Below are positions 45,200-55,185 of a DNA stretch of 64,000 bases, in pieces. Position 1 is the first letter of the stretch; each line of letters starts with the position of its first letter. Both the position numbers and the translations under genes were made by a program. Source of the stretch: Chryseobacterium sp. JJR-5R (GTDB lineage Bacteria; Bacteroidota; Bacteroidia; Flavobacteriales; Weeksellaceae); contig NZ_CP139137.1 in NCBI RefSeq assembly GCF_034047335.1, positions 1 through 64,000 on the forward strand. The letters are read 5' to 3'. The notes below the pieces were generated by a model. It was not told where the DNA came from and did no database searches. It saw only the letters and a program-made list of their open reading frames with translations.

Positions 45200-45227
45200 A
45201 AAAGACGTTTCTGATGAAACGTCTTTT
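45200..45227. terminator. Bidirectional terminator
   Basis: Perfect 11-bp stem AAAGACGTTTC/GAAACGTCTTT with loop TGAT, T-runs on both strands, between the convergent M14 and cupin genes. Confidence 0.88.
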
Positions 45228-45239
45228 ATGTTTATCTGT

Positions 45240-46121
45240 TTATTTCGGGAGGCCTTTTTTCAATGCCAATTCTGCCCTTTTTACGGCAACTCTTTCTTTC
45301 CAGTCCATATACTTCTTTTTGAAATTCTTCTTCATAACATCATCAAATTTACGCTGAACCGTAAGGTTCCACAGGGAATGGGCTTTTACGCCCCAGGATT
45401 TATCCCACGCCCTTAAAGAAATAGAGAAACTTCCGTCCAGGTATTTCATCCAGTGCCACCATCCGGTAGGCATAAACAAAGTGTCACCGTGTTCCAGAAA
45501 ACATTCGATGCCTTCCACCCCGTTCAGGGCAGGAAATTTATTGAAGTCCGGATTTTCAATATCATAATCTTCCAGGGCATACGTCGCATACGGAAGCTGG
45601 TACAGCCTCTCTTTCCATTTTTGTTCGAAAAGCAGGACGTGTTTCCTTCCGTTGAAATGGGTATGGAAAATATGTGCCATGTCAATGTCATAGTGAAGAA
45701 ACGTTACAGAACCCCTGCCTCCGAAAAACATAGAAGGATATTTATCTAGAAAACCGCCCATCAGGTCTTTCGGGGATATATAATCTTCCAGTAATTTTTT
45801 AGCATGCTTTATCGGGTCAAAGAAAAAAATCCTTAGATCCGTTGGCTCTCTCTGGATCAGATCCATATAATCTTTGAACATCATTCTCGTAGTAGGCGTA
45901 TTAATGGGAGCAGCAGGATCGGCCTTGGCGCTGTCATACAAAGGAACTTCCACATCGCCCACGACCTCCTTCATATATTCCATGGTCCATTTCTGGTATG
46001 CCGGCCATTTTTTCGCCATGTTCTTGATAACCACCGGCTTTCTTGGCTTCAGATATTTTTTGATAAACTCTTCCTGGGTAATATCATCTACAATATCGAT
46101 CGGCTTTAAATTAATTCCCAT
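45240..46121 (-). CDS. Cupin-like/JmjC-type Fe(II)-2-oxoglutarate oxygenase
   Basis: A 293-aa cytoplasmic protein of the Cupin_8 (JmjC-like) family. The facial triad is HYD (His143, Asp145) and His223 in GWWHWM. The N-terminal PVVIKNMAKKWPAYQKW is typical of the asparaginyl/histidinyl hydroxylase group, so a protein hydroxylase role is likely; the target is unknown. Monocistronic. Confidence 0.88.
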   Translation of the reverse strand: MGINLKPIDIVDDITQEEFIKKYLKPRKPVVIKNMAKKWPAYQKWTMEYMKEVVGDVEVPLYDSAKADPAAPINTPTTRMMFKDYMDLIQREPTDLRIFFFDPIKHAKKLLEDYISPKDLMGGFLDKYPSMFFGGRGSVTFLHYDIDMAHIFHTHFNGRKHVLLFEQKWKERLYQLPYATYALEDYDIENPDFNKFPALNGVEGIECFLEHGDTLFMPTGWWHWMKYLDGSFSISLRAWDKSWGVKAHSLWNLTVQRKFDDVMKKNFKKKYMDWKERVAVKRAELALKKGLPK

Positions 46122-46617
46122 TTTTTTTAAAATTTAATGTTACAAAATTATTAAATAAAAAAGATATGTTAACGGGTTTAAGCTTTTTTTAATCTATGAT
46201 TCAAATCATTTTTAACGATTTGAGTTCAAGTAGAAGTATAATGAATAATTAAACAAAGTATTATACTATCTGCTACTTAAATTCATTACCGCATGATGCC
46301 GTTAAAAAACCTCATTAACTGAAGATAAAGATTTTAAAGTTAATAAAATATGACCAAAATGAGATATGCCGTTTTTTTTATTTAAAAAAATGATTAGGGC
46401 CTAAATAATTACAAGGCTTATGAGAAAAAGGATATAATAATTTGTCATGCGAGTGCACCTTTCTGAAAGAATTATAAATAAAATAAAAGGAAATATAACA
46501 AAAACATCACTATGTTTGTAGTGATAAAAAACGGGCTTTAACTTTTCCTTTAAAATAGCATCTTTAAAGGTGTAACAAAAAGCAGTAACCTCTAACTAAT
46601 TAATCAAATAATACATT
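46122..46617. other. 496-bp gap
   Basis: AT-rich region between divergent genes. A hairpin at about 46199-46229 (TTCAAATC/GATTTGAG arms) and a -7 box TATGTTTG (46511-46518) that probably serves the TonB-linked gene are visible. No gene or known RNA is seen; the leader of the next gene would be about 100 nt. Confidence 0.4.
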
Positions 46618-49317
46618 ATGAAAATGAAAATTTCCTTATTCCTGATGGTTTTTCTCTCTGTCCTTTCGTTTGCACAGAAGAGCGTTTCTGGGAAAATCAC
46701 GGATGAAGACGGTGTGGCGATCCCAAGCGCCAGCGTAACGATAGAGGAACCGGGCAAAGACGCGATCCTTGCATACGGAATTACCAACTCGAAAGGGGAA
46801 TACAAAGTAACCTTCACTTCCGCAGAACCTAATGTTGACCTGAAAGTGAAAGCATTCAACCAAAGGCCTTTGACCAGACAGATCAATAACAGCGACCAGA
46901 CCCTGAGCTTTAAGATGGAAAGTGAAGCTACGGAAATCAAGGAAGTACAGCTGAAAACAAAAATGATCACGGCAAGAGGGGATACCATTGCATACGACCT
47001 TAAAGCTTTTGACAGCAAAAGCGACAGGACACTGGCTGATGTGATGAGAAAAATCCCGGGAATTGAAGTGAATACCGACGGAACAATTCTCTACCAGGGA
47101 AATGCCATCAATAAATTTTATGTCAACGGAAAAGATTTAATGGAAGGCGGATACGGAACTATCAACAACTCGCTTCCGAAGGATGCCGTACAGAAAGTTG
47201 AGGTACTGGAAAACCACCAGCCCGTAAAAATACTTCAGAATAAAGTGCCTTCAGATCAGGCAGCCATCAATATCAAACTGAAAAACTCCGTAACCATGAC
47301 CGGCAGGGGAGAAGTAGGAGTAGGAGCCAGCCCTCTGCTCTGGAATATCAAGCTGACACCGATGTTCTTCGGGCAGAAGAGCCAGTGGGTAGTGAATTAC
47401 AAAACCAACAATGTGGGAGACCAGGTAGAAAACGAGGGGAATATCCTGGCATTCGGAAACCGTTTTGAAGGAAGAAGGATCAATGCTTCACAGAACGACT
47501 GGTTAAATGTAGAAAATGCAAGTACACCTAACCTTCCGGTAAGAAGATACCTGATGAACAGCGTACATTACCTGTCTGCCAACTACCTGACCAACATTGA
47601 CAAGAAAAAGGAATGGGAACTTAAAGCCAATGCCAATTATACCAATAATGCCGTGGAAAGGGAATCTTACAGCGAAACCGAATATTTTGCCAGCCCTAAA
47701 AGACCTCAATCAACAGTAATACAGAACATATTTAATAATTTTTATACGGATAAGGCAAAAGGAGAATTGATTTTTACAAAAAATGCAAAGAAAGGATTCT
47801 TTAAAAATACCACGAGTTTTTCCCAGTATTGGAATGCGGACCGCGGAATTGTGGACAGGACCGTCAACAGCGTGGTAAACTCCACAACACACGGGGAAGA
47901 AGCGATTGAATCTCCTACTACATCATTCCAGAACTCATTAAGCACCATTCTTCCGTGGAAAGAGAAAATGGTAAATGTACTGTCTTTTATAAGTTACCAG
48001 ACCGACCGGCAGACCCTGGATGTTTCTCCTGCATCCTATATTACCATCCCGGGATTCAATCCCGGCGCCTATGCAGAAACGGTGAGACAGAATTTAAGGC
48101 TTAAAACCTTTGAAGCCAACCATTCTGCCAATATCGGATTTTCAACCAAGGGATGGACGTTTACTCCGGAGGTCGGATTCAATTTTAAATCAACAGAGTT
48201 AAATACGGTTCTATCTAACCTGCAGGAAGGAACGTACTTCGGATACGGACAGGCTTATTATAATGACCTGAAGTATACAACAGCTACGCCTTACGGAAGT
48301 GTAGGGGTAAATTATAAAAATGATGCCTGGATGCTGTATGCCAACTTTCCGGTAAATTCCAATAATATCAAAGCGGAGGATCCGTTAAGGAATGTTTCAA
48401 AAGCAGTAAATAAAGTGACTTTTGAACCGAGTGTTTTTGCACAGTATACATTTGCTTCATTCTGGAAAGCCTCGGTAAATGCCAATGTCAATAATAATTT
48501 CGGTGAGATCAATACAGCGTATTCAGGACTTCTGATGACCTCACCTACGGGACTAAATGCAATGGATTTTAACAATCCTATTCCCCAGAATAATAACAAG
48601 TCTGCCGGAACAAGGTTAGAGTACAGAAACCCACTGAATAATTTATTTTTCAATATCAATTACAGGTTTTCGGATGCAAAGAGGAATCTTATTTCCAATC
48701 CTACAATTAATACTGCAGGGTTTACTGTAATGCAGTATATAGAACAGGATAACCATATATTAAATAACAGCTACAGTGCGGAAGTAGGAAAATATTTTCC
48801 GAAGTTTAAAACCAATGCTTCCGTAAATTACAGCAACAATACTTCTAAATCTGATGCTTTTTTAGATGATGCTTCTTTTACCAACAAAAATAACAGCCAG
48901 TCTGTAGGTTTTAAATTCAATAATACCTATTTCAGCTGGATGAGCATAGATTATAATGCCAGTCTGTCAAAAACTAAACAGACCAGTACAGGACAGGTAA
49001 TTTCCAATGCAGCAAGGAAAGGATTTAACCATAATTTAGGGCTTTTCTTCTACCCGATAGAAAATCATACCGTAGGATTTAGCTGGGATCAGGTCAATAC
49101 AAGTGCAACCGGACAGAAATACAATAATGGTTTCTATGATCTGTCTTATCAGTTCACCTGGGCTAAAAAGAAAATTGATTTTGAGGTTAAATGGATGAAT
49201 ATTGCTAATAAAAAAGTATTTGAAAATTATGAAATCAACACAAGTAATATTTCTTATACCAGAATTCAGCTCCGCCCGAGCCAGGTTATGTTTACGGTAA
49301 AATTCAATTTCAAATAA
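46618..49317 (+). CDS. TonB-linked outer-membrane beta-barrel protein
   Basis: An 899-aa protein with signal peptide (ending SFAQK), a carboxypeptidase-like regulatory domain (about 22-100, KSVSGKITDEDGVAIPSASV), a plug-like region with DVMRKIPGIEVNTDGTILYQG and NKFYVNGKDLMEGGYG (about 140-190), and a long C-terminal barrel ending in Phe-Lys. This is the outer membrane beta-barrel family common in Flavobacteriia, often found with GLPGLI proteins. Substrate unknown; no SusD partner is present. Confidence 0.9.
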   Translation: MKMKISLFLMVFLSVLSFAQKSVSGKITDEDGVAIPSASVTIEEPGKDAILAYGITNSKGEYKVTFTSAEPNVDLKVKAFNQRPLTRQINNSDQTLSFKMESEATEIKEVQLKTKMITARGDTIAYDLKAFDSKSDRTLADVMRKIPGIEVNTDGTILYQGNAINKFYVNGKDLMEGGYGTINNSLPKDAVQKVEVLENHQPVKILQNKVPSDQAAINIKLKNSVTMTGRGEVGVGASPLLWNIKLTPMFFGQKSQWVVNYKTNNVGDQVENEGNILAFGNRFEGRRINASQNDWLNVENASTPNLPVRRYLMNSVHYLSANYLTNIDKKKEWELKANANYTNNAVERESYSETEYFASPKRPQSTVIQNIFNNFYTDKAKGELIFTKNAKKGFFKNTTSFSQYWNADRGIVDRTVNSVVNSTTHGEEAIESPTTSFQNSLSTILPWKEKMVNVLSFISYQTDRQTLDVSPASYITIPGFNPGAYAETVRQNLRLKTFEANHSANIGFSTKGWTFTPEVGFNFKSTELNTVLSNLQEGTYFGYGQAYYNDLKYTTATPYGSVGVNYKNDAWMLYANFPVNSNNIKAEDPLRNVSKAVNKVTFEPSVFAQYTFASFWKASVNANVNNNFGEINTAYSGLLMTSPTGLNAMDFNNPIPQNNNKSAGTRLEYRNPLNNLFFNINYRFSDAKRNLISNPTINTAGFTVMQYIEQDNHILNNSYSAEVGKYFPKFKTNASVNYSNNTSKSDAFLDDASFTNKNNSQSVGFKFNNTYFSWMSIDYNASLSKTKQTSTGQVISNAARKGFNHNLGLFFYPIENHTVGFSWDQVNTSATGQKYNNGFYDLSYQFTWAKKKIDFEVKWMNIANKKVFENYEINTSNISYTRIQLRPSQVMFTVKFNFK

Positions 49318-49325
49318 TATAAACA

Positions 49326-49353
49326 AAACCAGCCTCACTGAGGTTGGTTTTTC
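49326..49353 (+). terminator. Terminator after the barrel gene
   Basis: 11-bp stem AAACCAGCCTC/GAGGTTGGTTT with one wobble pair and loop ACT, then TTTT. Confidence 0.85.
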
Positions 49354-49377
49354 ATTTCCGACAGTAGTGTTAGTGCA

Positions 49378-50793
49378 TCAGCTTTCTTTGATGTCCTGCT
49401 GCTGTGTCATATGGTAATAATTCGGGAACCTGAGCTGTACCGTTGTGCCCTGGTTTTCATTTGAGCTTACAATAAGTTCCCCCTGATGCATTCTTACGAT
49501 ATTCCTGGCCAGCGGAAGCCCGATACCGTATCCCTCATAGTTATGGGTATTCGAAGCCCTGAAAAACGGATCATAAATCTTTTTCATCTCCTCTCCCGGA
49601 ATACCGATGCCATTGTCTTTTACGATAAGGTAAACATCCGTATCCGTTGCGCCCAGCGAGACTTTTACCTGTGCAAAATCAGAGTATTTACAGCCGTTCT
49701 GGATGATATTGGCTACGGCCAGATGCAGCAGCTGCTCATTCCCCTGAACTTTCAGCTTCTTCGGGTTGTCGGGAAGCATGCTGGTGTCCAGGAAAATATT
49801 GTTCCTTGCATCAATTTTCCTCAGGGTTTCAATAACGTCCCACAGCAGCTGGTCAATTCTTACTTTGTCCATTTTCTGGATCTTCCCGTCGAAACCGGTC
49901 TGGGCAATCATCAGCAATGCCTTTATTTTCCTGTCCAGTTTCTCCGCTTCATCCAGGATAATACTCAGGGTTTCCTTGTACTCATCATTGGTCCTGGGAA
50001 TGGAAAGCGCAACATCCGCTTCACCCATAATAGAGGTCAGAGGGGTTCTCAGTTCATGGGAAACATTGCCGATCAGGTGATTCTGGGTTTCAAAAGACGT
50101 TTCAATACGGTTCAACATCCCGTTAAAGGTTTCAATCAGTTCATTCAGCTCCTTGTTATCGGGTTGGGGTTCGAGCCTCAGGTGGAGATTTTCGGAGCTT
50201 ATATCTTTTACCTTACCTGTAATTTTTAAAATGGGCCTGAATAATGTTTTGGATAAATAAAAAGAAAAAATCATACTGAAGAACAGCGAAAGAACGATAC
50301 AGGTAATCAATGTACGCTTCAGGAAGCCGAGGTAATAAACAACATAATGGTTTTTGGCAGAGGCAATGGCAATATACTTCTTGTCGTCATGCCGGAAGGT
50401 CTGGCCGATATAATAGAACTCCTTGTCATTATAATTAGATTCCCCTTTTCTCACAATGCTTTTGAAAAAGGAATCCGGAATATGGATTTCCTGTGAAATC
50501 TTCTTAAAATTGGTATCAGCAGGAACGGCAAAAACATAGTCGCGTTCCATTGGCAGCTCTTCGTCATTCAGGCCGTTCAGGATATAATTTTCCGGAATAT
50601 CGAGATCGTCTTTGCTTTTTTCGATCTGGATAATGGTGGTTGTCCGGATTTTAAGCAGTTCATAAAACCGCTGGTGAGAAAAGTTGACAATCGAAAAATA
50701 GACCAGTCCGCTGAACAGCAGGATGATGGCAGTAAAGACCAGCATCAGAAGTATCATCGTCTTGGTCTGGTTGGTGATAACTCTGTTGAACAT
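49378..50793 (-). CDS. Sensor histidine kinase
   Basis: A 471-aa two-span membrane kinase. Helices at about 13-35 and 160-182 enclose a periplasmic sensor of about 125 residues. A HAMP domain follows, then HisKA with NVSHELRTPL (His246) and HATPase_c with NGCKYSDFA, DNGIGIP and GYGIGLPLA. Pairs with the response regulator 3 bp upstream. The signal is unknown; neighbours suggest envelope or outer-membrane functions. Confidence 0.93.
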   Translation of the reverse strand: MFNRVITNQTKTMILLMLVFTAIILLFSGLVYFSIVNFSHQRFYELLKIRTTTIIQIEKSKDDLDIPENYILNGLNDEELPMERDYVFAVPADTNFKKISQEIHIPDSFFKSIVRKGESNYNDKEFYYIGQTFRHDDKKYIAIASAKNHYVVYYLGFLKRTLITCIVLSLFFSMIFSFYLSKTLFRPILKITGKVKDISSENLHLRLEPQPDNKELNELIETFNGMLNRIETSFETQNHLIGNVSHELRTPLTSIMGEADVALSIPRTNDEYKETLSIILDEAEKLDRKIKALLMIAQTGFDGKIQKMDKVRIDQLLWDVIETLRKIDARNNIFLDTSMLPDNPKKLKVQGNEQLLHLAVANIIQNGCKYSDFAQVKVSLGATDTDVYLIVKDNGIGIPGEEMKKIYDPFFRASNTHNYEGYGIGLPLARNIVRMHQGELIVSSNENQGTTVQLRFPNYYHMTQQQDIKES

Positions 50794-50796
50794 CCG

Positions 50797-51504
50797 TTAC
50801 GGTTTTTTCATTACATATCCCATACCGATCACCGTATGGATCAGTTTTTCATCTTCCTGATGATCCAGTTTTTTCCTCAGATAGTTGACATAGACATCCA
50901 CTACATTGGTTCCCAGGTCATAATTCACACCCCAGACGGCATCCAGGATTTCCGCCCTGGAAATCACCTTTTCCGGGTTATTCAGAAAATACAGCAACAG
51001 TTTATATTCTGTTGAAGTCAGCGGTATTTCTTCCCCTGCCCGGGTTACTTTTTTGGTATAATCATTCAGGATCAGGTCTGAAAACTGATGTAAATGTCCC
51101 TGATCGGTTTCGGACTCCGTAATTTCGGGTATGCTTCCGTTATTGCTTCTTCTTAGCAAAGATTTCACACGCGCTACCAGTTCAATAAACTTGAAAGGCT
51201 TTACCAGGTAATCATCGCCGCCACTTTCCAGTCCCAGTACAATATTTTCGGAGGTACCCAATGCCGTCAGGAACAGGATCGGGACATGCAGATTGGTTTT
51301 CCTGATTTCCTTGCAGGCATCCAGTCCGTTCATTTCAGGCATCATGATATCCAGGATCACCAGATCAAAATCATTCGACTGTACCAGCTGCACGCCTGTT
51401 TTCCCGTCAAAGGCTACAGAAACTTCATAGCCGTTTTCCTGCAGCCCTTTCTTGATAAAGGAGACCACGCTGGTTTCGTCTTCGATGAGGATAATTTTTT
51501 TCAT
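50797..51504 (-). CDS. OmpR/PhoB-type response regulator
   Basis: A 235-aa regulator with receiver domain (acidic pair at residues 8-10, phosphoacceptor Asp52 in LDIMMP, Thr/Lys at TAL and VKPF) and a C-terminal winged helix (LTSTEYKLLLYFLNNPEKVISRAEIL, in part). Cotranscribed with the kinase. Confidence 0.95.
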   Translation of the reverse strand: MKKIILIEDETSVVSFIKKGLQENGYEVSVAFDGKTGVQLVQSNDFDLVILDIMMPEMNGLDACKEIRKTNLHVPILFLTALGTSENIVLGLESGGDDYLVKPFKFIELVARVKSLLRRSNNGSIPEITESETDQGHLHQFSDLILNDYTKKVTRAGEEIPLTSTEYKLLLYFLNNPEKVISRAEILDAVWGVNYDLGTNVVDVYVNYLRKKLDHQEDEKLIHTVIGMGYVMKKP

Positions 51505-51529
51505 TGGAATAAGGAATTGTACAAAAATA

Positions 51530-51560
51530 AAAAAAGGATTAGAAAGACTCTAACCCTTTT
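51530..51560 (-). terminator. Terminator after the ABC permease gene
   Basis: Stem AAAAGGATTAGA / TCTAACCCTTTT with one mismatch; on the minus strand it ends in a run of T. It separates the ABC transporter operon from the two-component genes. Confidence 0.7.
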
Positions 51561-51582
51561 ATATTTATATCAATTAAATTAC

Positions 51583-52956
51583 TTAAAAAATCTGATACAC
51601 CGGAACCCCGGAAAAGTAGCTTGAAAAAATAATGATCATAATAATTTCTACCAGAAGGTAATCTTTTACATACGTGGTGTAAGCCAACTGAAATAAAAAC
51701 AGAAATAAAAGTTTACACAGAATGAATATACTTACGTCTAAAGAAGTATAATCAAGTACAGGAATGACAAGCACAACATAAACCAGAAAAAGCAAAAATT
51801 TTGTCAGGATAAATAGGGCTGACGGATATCCGGAAATCTTTTCAGCGTAGAATGTATTATTTGCATATTTCCCTGCAAGATAATTCTGGTTAAGAGGAAG
51901 CAGCGTTATAAATGCAGCTGCAATAAGCAGTATTTTTATTTCTCCATGTGCGAAAAATGCAAGCATCCATATAACCAGCGCTGTTAACTTCAGATTCCTG
52001 CTGATCGAATTGCTTAACAGAAAAAATTCGGCTTTCAACAAAGAGATAAAATTGAAGGATGCAATAGAAGCTGCAGGTTGGTATGTTTTTGTTTTTGTAT
52101 CAGCGGTATGTATTTCTTTTTGTGAAATGGGCTGGTTTTGTTCTGTTTTTCTGATAACGGCATATCTTTTAAATAAAACAGAAGCTATGAATACAATGAC
52201 CAGCGATATTGGAAATATGCAGATTTTATCCAGCCAGTTTTTAGGGCTGATAAACTTTTCAAAATTCACATACTGTACATCTTCGTATTTTATCTTTCCC
52301 AAAATAAAAGAGTCTTTATTTTTTGCATTGACATGGGAAAAATTATCCATCAGTTCCTGAATCCCGGTAATGTCTAACAGGTGCCTTATGCCGGTGTTAT
52401 AAATAAAAATGATGAGGCCGAAATACAAAATATATTTCAGAAACTTCAGGTCTACCAGATAGTCGATCAATACGCAGACCGATGACAGAAAAAATAAATA
52501 CGGAACCGTAAAATACAGAAAAGGAATCAGATATAATATAAAATTATAGCTTTGATAGTTGATCACAAGGATTATAATTTCAAGAATAAAAGCCAGTATG
52601 GTAAGATAAAAAAACAAAGAAACCACCTTATACATAAGCAACTGAAAGTTTGATTTCACGGATAATCTGAAATTGACGTAAGTATGGTTGATAATTTCTC
52701 TTCTTTTCAGATTCTGACTGATAAAAATTGTCAGTAAAGCAAAGATTGCATTAATATATACAGGGGTTAAATTACTGATCCATACCAGATTTAATTTCCC
52801 AGTATAATTTCCGACGGTAAAGGTGACATAGTCCGATGTAGAATTCGGGATAATAAAGAACCCTGAAATCAGGATAATGACTAAAATATATTTAAAATAA
52901 GAGTGTTTAAAAAATAATCTGAGGTTGTATAAGGATATCAATGGTAATGCTTTCAT
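51583..52956 (-). CDS. ABC transporter permease-like membrane protein
   Basis: A 457-aa integral membrane protein with about ten to twelve hydrophobic helices and a hydrophilic loop at about 225-300. No motif beyond an ABC-2-like layout. It starts 6 bp after the ATPase gene, so it is the likely permease partner. The number of helices is larger than in a simple ABC-2 half, suggesting two fused halves. Confidence 0.75.
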   Translation of the reverse strand: MKALPLISLYNLRLFFKHSYFKYILVIILISGFFIIPNSTSDYVTFTVGNYTGKLNLVWISNLTPVYINAIFALLTIFISQNLKRREIINHTYVNFRLSVKSNFQLLMYKVVSLFFYLTILAFILEIIILVINYQSYNFILYLIPFLYFTVPYLFFLSSVCVLIDYLVDLKFLKYILYFGLIIFIYNTGIRHLLDITGIQELMDNFSHVNAKNKDSFILGKIKYEDVQYVNFEKFISPKNWLDKICIFPISLVIVFIASVLFKRYAVIRKTEQNQPISQKEIHTADTKTKTYQPAASIASFNFISLLKAEFFLLSNSISRNLKLTALVIWMLAFFAHGEIKILLIAAAFITLLPLNQNYLAGKYANNTFYAEKISGYPSALFILTKFLLFLVYVVLVIPVLDYTSLDVSIFILCKLLFLFLFQLAYTTYVKDYLLVEIIMIIIFSSYFSGVPVYQIF

Positions 52957-52962
52957 AAAAAA

Positions 52963-53703
52963 TTATTTCGCGAAATATTCAAATGCTTTTTCGAGATTCA
53001 GTATGCTTTCCGGAACAGAATTTCCAAGCCCCGAAACAGCCTTGGGAATCATTTGATCTACAGTATCGGAAAAACTGATCTGCCCGTTTCGTAAGACAAT
53101 GATATGGTCAACGTATTTTTCTATTTCATAAATATTGTGAGAAGAAACAATTACAATGGAATGATCTGATATTTTTTTGATCAGTTCGTAAAAATTTATT
53201 CTTTCCATAGGATCCAGGGCACTTGTAGGCTCATCAAGAATTAAAACTTTAGGATCATTAACCAAGGCTAATGATAACGCAACCCTTTGCTGGGTGCCGC
53301 CGGAAAGGTTTTTCACATTTGTATCTTTCGTATGCTGAATATTAAAAAAAGCTAAAACATTCGGAATATTTTCCTTTAGGGTTTTTGAACTGACCCCTTT
53401 CAGCATTCCGAAATACATCAGGTTCTGAGTTACGGTCAGATCCGAAATAAGACCGAAATTCTGAGGCATATAACTCAGATCTTTTCTGAGCAGCAAAGGA
53501 TTCTTTACAATATCTGTGTTATGATAAGCCAAGCTTCCTTTTTGTGGTTTTGTAAGAGTGGATATCACATTCAGTAAGGTTGTTTTTCCTGCACCGTTTA
53601 GTCCTAAAATACCGTATATACCCTTATTCAGAGATAAGTTTATATTTTGCAGTATGGTTTTGTTATTAATTGTATAATTGATATTATTCAGTGATATACT
53701 CAT
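52963..53703 (-). CDS. ABC transporter ATP-binding protein
   Basis: A 246-aa ATPase with Walker A GLNGAGKTT, signature LSGGTQQRVALSLAL, Walker B VLILDEPTSALDP and the switch His in SSHNIYE. The closest family pattern is that of peptide/bacteriocin immunity or ABC-2 exporters. It overlaps the membrane protein gene upstream by 20 bp, so the two are coupled. Confidence 0.92.
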   Translation of the reverse strand: MSISLNNINYTINNKTILQNINLSLNKGIYGILGLNGAGKTTLLNVISTLTKPQKGSLAYHNTDIVKNPLLLRKDLSYMPQNFGLISDLTVTQNLMYFGMLKGVSSKTLKENIPNVLAFFNIQHTKDTNVKNLSGGTQQRVALSLALVNDPKVLILDEPTSALDPMERINFYELIKKISDHSIVIVSSHNIYEIEKYVDHIIVLRNGQISFSDTVDQMIPKAVSGLGNSVPESILNLEKAFEYFAK

Positions 53704-54571
53704 TTCTTTTAAAATATTTTAATTCTGTTATTATTTTTGGTTGAAAGGCTATTACATTAAGGATAATCATTATGGCTCCGAATGTATAGAGGTTAATAAT
53801 AAGGATAATGATTATGTGCGTGATGATGATATACAGTAAAGCTGCATTTTTTGTTATTTTATTATAAACAAGGACAGGATAAAAAAGCTCAATAATTACG
53901 ACACTGAGCGAAATGATTTTGAACAATACAGGGATTGTTGTGGCAACAAAGGCTGTTACAATATTAATATGGGTATAGGTGGATACCAGATACCAGATTG
54001 CATCCCCAGTGTACCAGTTGTTTCCCATCGCTTTCCCAAGCCCTGAAAAGAAATATATAATACAGAGCTGCAGCTGCAGCAGCCTAATGGCAAAAGAATA
54101 AATCACTTGGCTGTATTTTGAATTGATACACAAGATCATATTGATAAAAAGTGAAAAACTGATCATATAATCAGCTCCGTATGAAAATGAGTAACTGCTT
54201 GCCACCAGCGCATTATGTATAATAAGAACGATTATTGCAGACACCAGCCTGTAATAATTCATCAGGATGAATAAAAACGAGCAGATGTAAAGTGCGATGA
54301 TCATTGCCAGGGCGTATTCATACGGTAATCCGATTTTTTCAACAGCATCCGTTATGAATGTCAGCCTGAACTGGTCTTTTCTTATAAGAAAATCGTTAAT
54401 ACCGGAATTTATGATCCCTTGTTTACTGTATACATTATAAAGATCAGGCAAAATCAAAAGGATATTCAGCAGCCCAAAGGTGGAGATAGCGATAATAAAT
54501 ATATTTTTCTTTTCTATATTTCTTTCATAACCGAAAAAAAATACATTTACGGAATTTAAAACTGCTTTCAT
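53684..54571 (-). CDS. HTTM/SdpB-like polytopic membrane protein
   Basis: A 295-aa protein with about seven to nine helices. The block YFFSGLGKAMGNNWYTGDAIWYL is the characteristic start of the HTTM domain (vitamin K-dependent gamma-carboxylase-related), the family of SdpB, shown here in part. SdpB takes part in maturing the SDP peptide toxin in Bacillus. I choose the ATG at 54571, just after the upstream stop, over a TTG five codons earlier. A modifying or quinone-linked redox role on the small secreted peptide encoded nearby is plausible but unproved. Confidence 0.75.
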   Translation of the reverse strand: MKAVLNSVNVFFFGYERNIEKKNIFIIAISTFGLLNILLILPDLYNVYSKQGIINSGINDFLIRKDQFRLTFITDAVEKIGLPYEYALAMIIALYICSFLFILMNYYRLVSAIIVLIIHNALVASSYSFSYGADYMISFSLFINMILCINSKYSQVIYSFAIRLLQLQLCIIYFFSGLGKAMGNNWYTGDAIWYLVSTYTHINIVTAFVATTIPVLFKIISLSVVIIELFYPVLVYNKITKNAALLYIIITHIIIILIINLYTFGAIMIILNVIAFQPKIITELKYFKRNEYITE

Positions 54572-54572
54572 A

Positions 54573-55124
54573 TCAATTTTTATCAATAGTATAAACCGTA
54601 TTTTCCTGTATCCTGATGGGCTCTCCCTGCTGTATCTGTTCCAGAGAAGGAAAGTGTTTCTTCATAATAGAAATTTCCATATGACTGATATCGGGATGAA
54701 GTGTAAATAACCGTACAGACATAGACTGTATAACCCTGTTCCGGAAATCGTCATTTTCAAGCTGCCCTCCTAATATGGTGAATATACTGCGTATTTTAAA
54801 CGCTGATTCGAATGTTTTTCCAGGCAGATTTACAGGAGCCGCATTGTTTTTAAAAATAATTTCAGTCTGTCTGTTTGCTGCATTGGGAGAATAATATTCA
54901 TATCCCCTTTCGATACCGGTATAATAGGAATAGTTTCTCATGCCTGTCTGTACAATATCCGGAACATTAAAATACTCCAGGTTATCTATAATTTTTTTAC
55001 CATATGTATTTAAAGAAGAATAAGTAGAATTTTTCCATGTTTTAATGATCTGAATATTTATTATAGATGAAGAGAGGACATGAAAAAGCAGCAATGCTGT
55101 TAAAGATAATTTTAATGTTTTCAT
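54573..55124 (-). CDS. Membrane-anchored partner protein of the HTTM gene
   Basis: A 183-aa protein with an N-terminal signal anchor (about 5-25) and a soluble extracytoplasmic domain containing GYEYYSPNAANRQTEIIF. Short proteins with an aromatic-SPN motif next to HTTM genes are, as I recall, common in peptide-type loci; SdpA is the Bacillus analogue by position and size. No catalytic motif seen. Its stop sits one base before the HTTM start. Confidence 0.6.
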   Translation of the reverse strand: MKTLKLSLTALLLFHVLSSSIINIQIIKTWKNSTYSSLNTYGKKIIDNLEYFNVPDIVQTGMRNYSYYTGIERGYEYYSPNAANRQTEIIFKNNAAPVNLPGKTFESAFKIRSIFTILGGQLENDDFRNRVIQSMSVRLFTLHPDISHMEISIMKKHFPSLEQIQQGEPIRIQENTVYTIDKN

Positions 55125-55138
55125 GGGTTTATAAAAAA

Positions 55139-55161
55139 GAGGCTAATACACTATTAGCCTC
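55139..55161 (-). terminator. Terminator/attenuator behind the peptide gene
   Basis: Perfect 9-bp stem GAGGCTAAT/ATTAGCCTC with a 5-nt loop, followed on the minus strand by TTTTTTAT. It lies between the small peptide gene and its partner gene, so most transcripts would end here and give excess peptide mRNA. Confidence 0.85.
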
Positions 55162-55185
55162 GTAGATTGAATAATTCTGAAATAA

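Noticed and set aside
46199-46229. Hairpin TTCAAATC/GATTTGAG as a terminator
   Set aside because: No T-run and no gene ends nearby in the right orientation.
49486-50229. 247-codon plus-strand frame opposite the histidine kinase
   Set aside because: Long but antisense to a clear HisKA/HATPase gene; composition is that of an antisense shadow.
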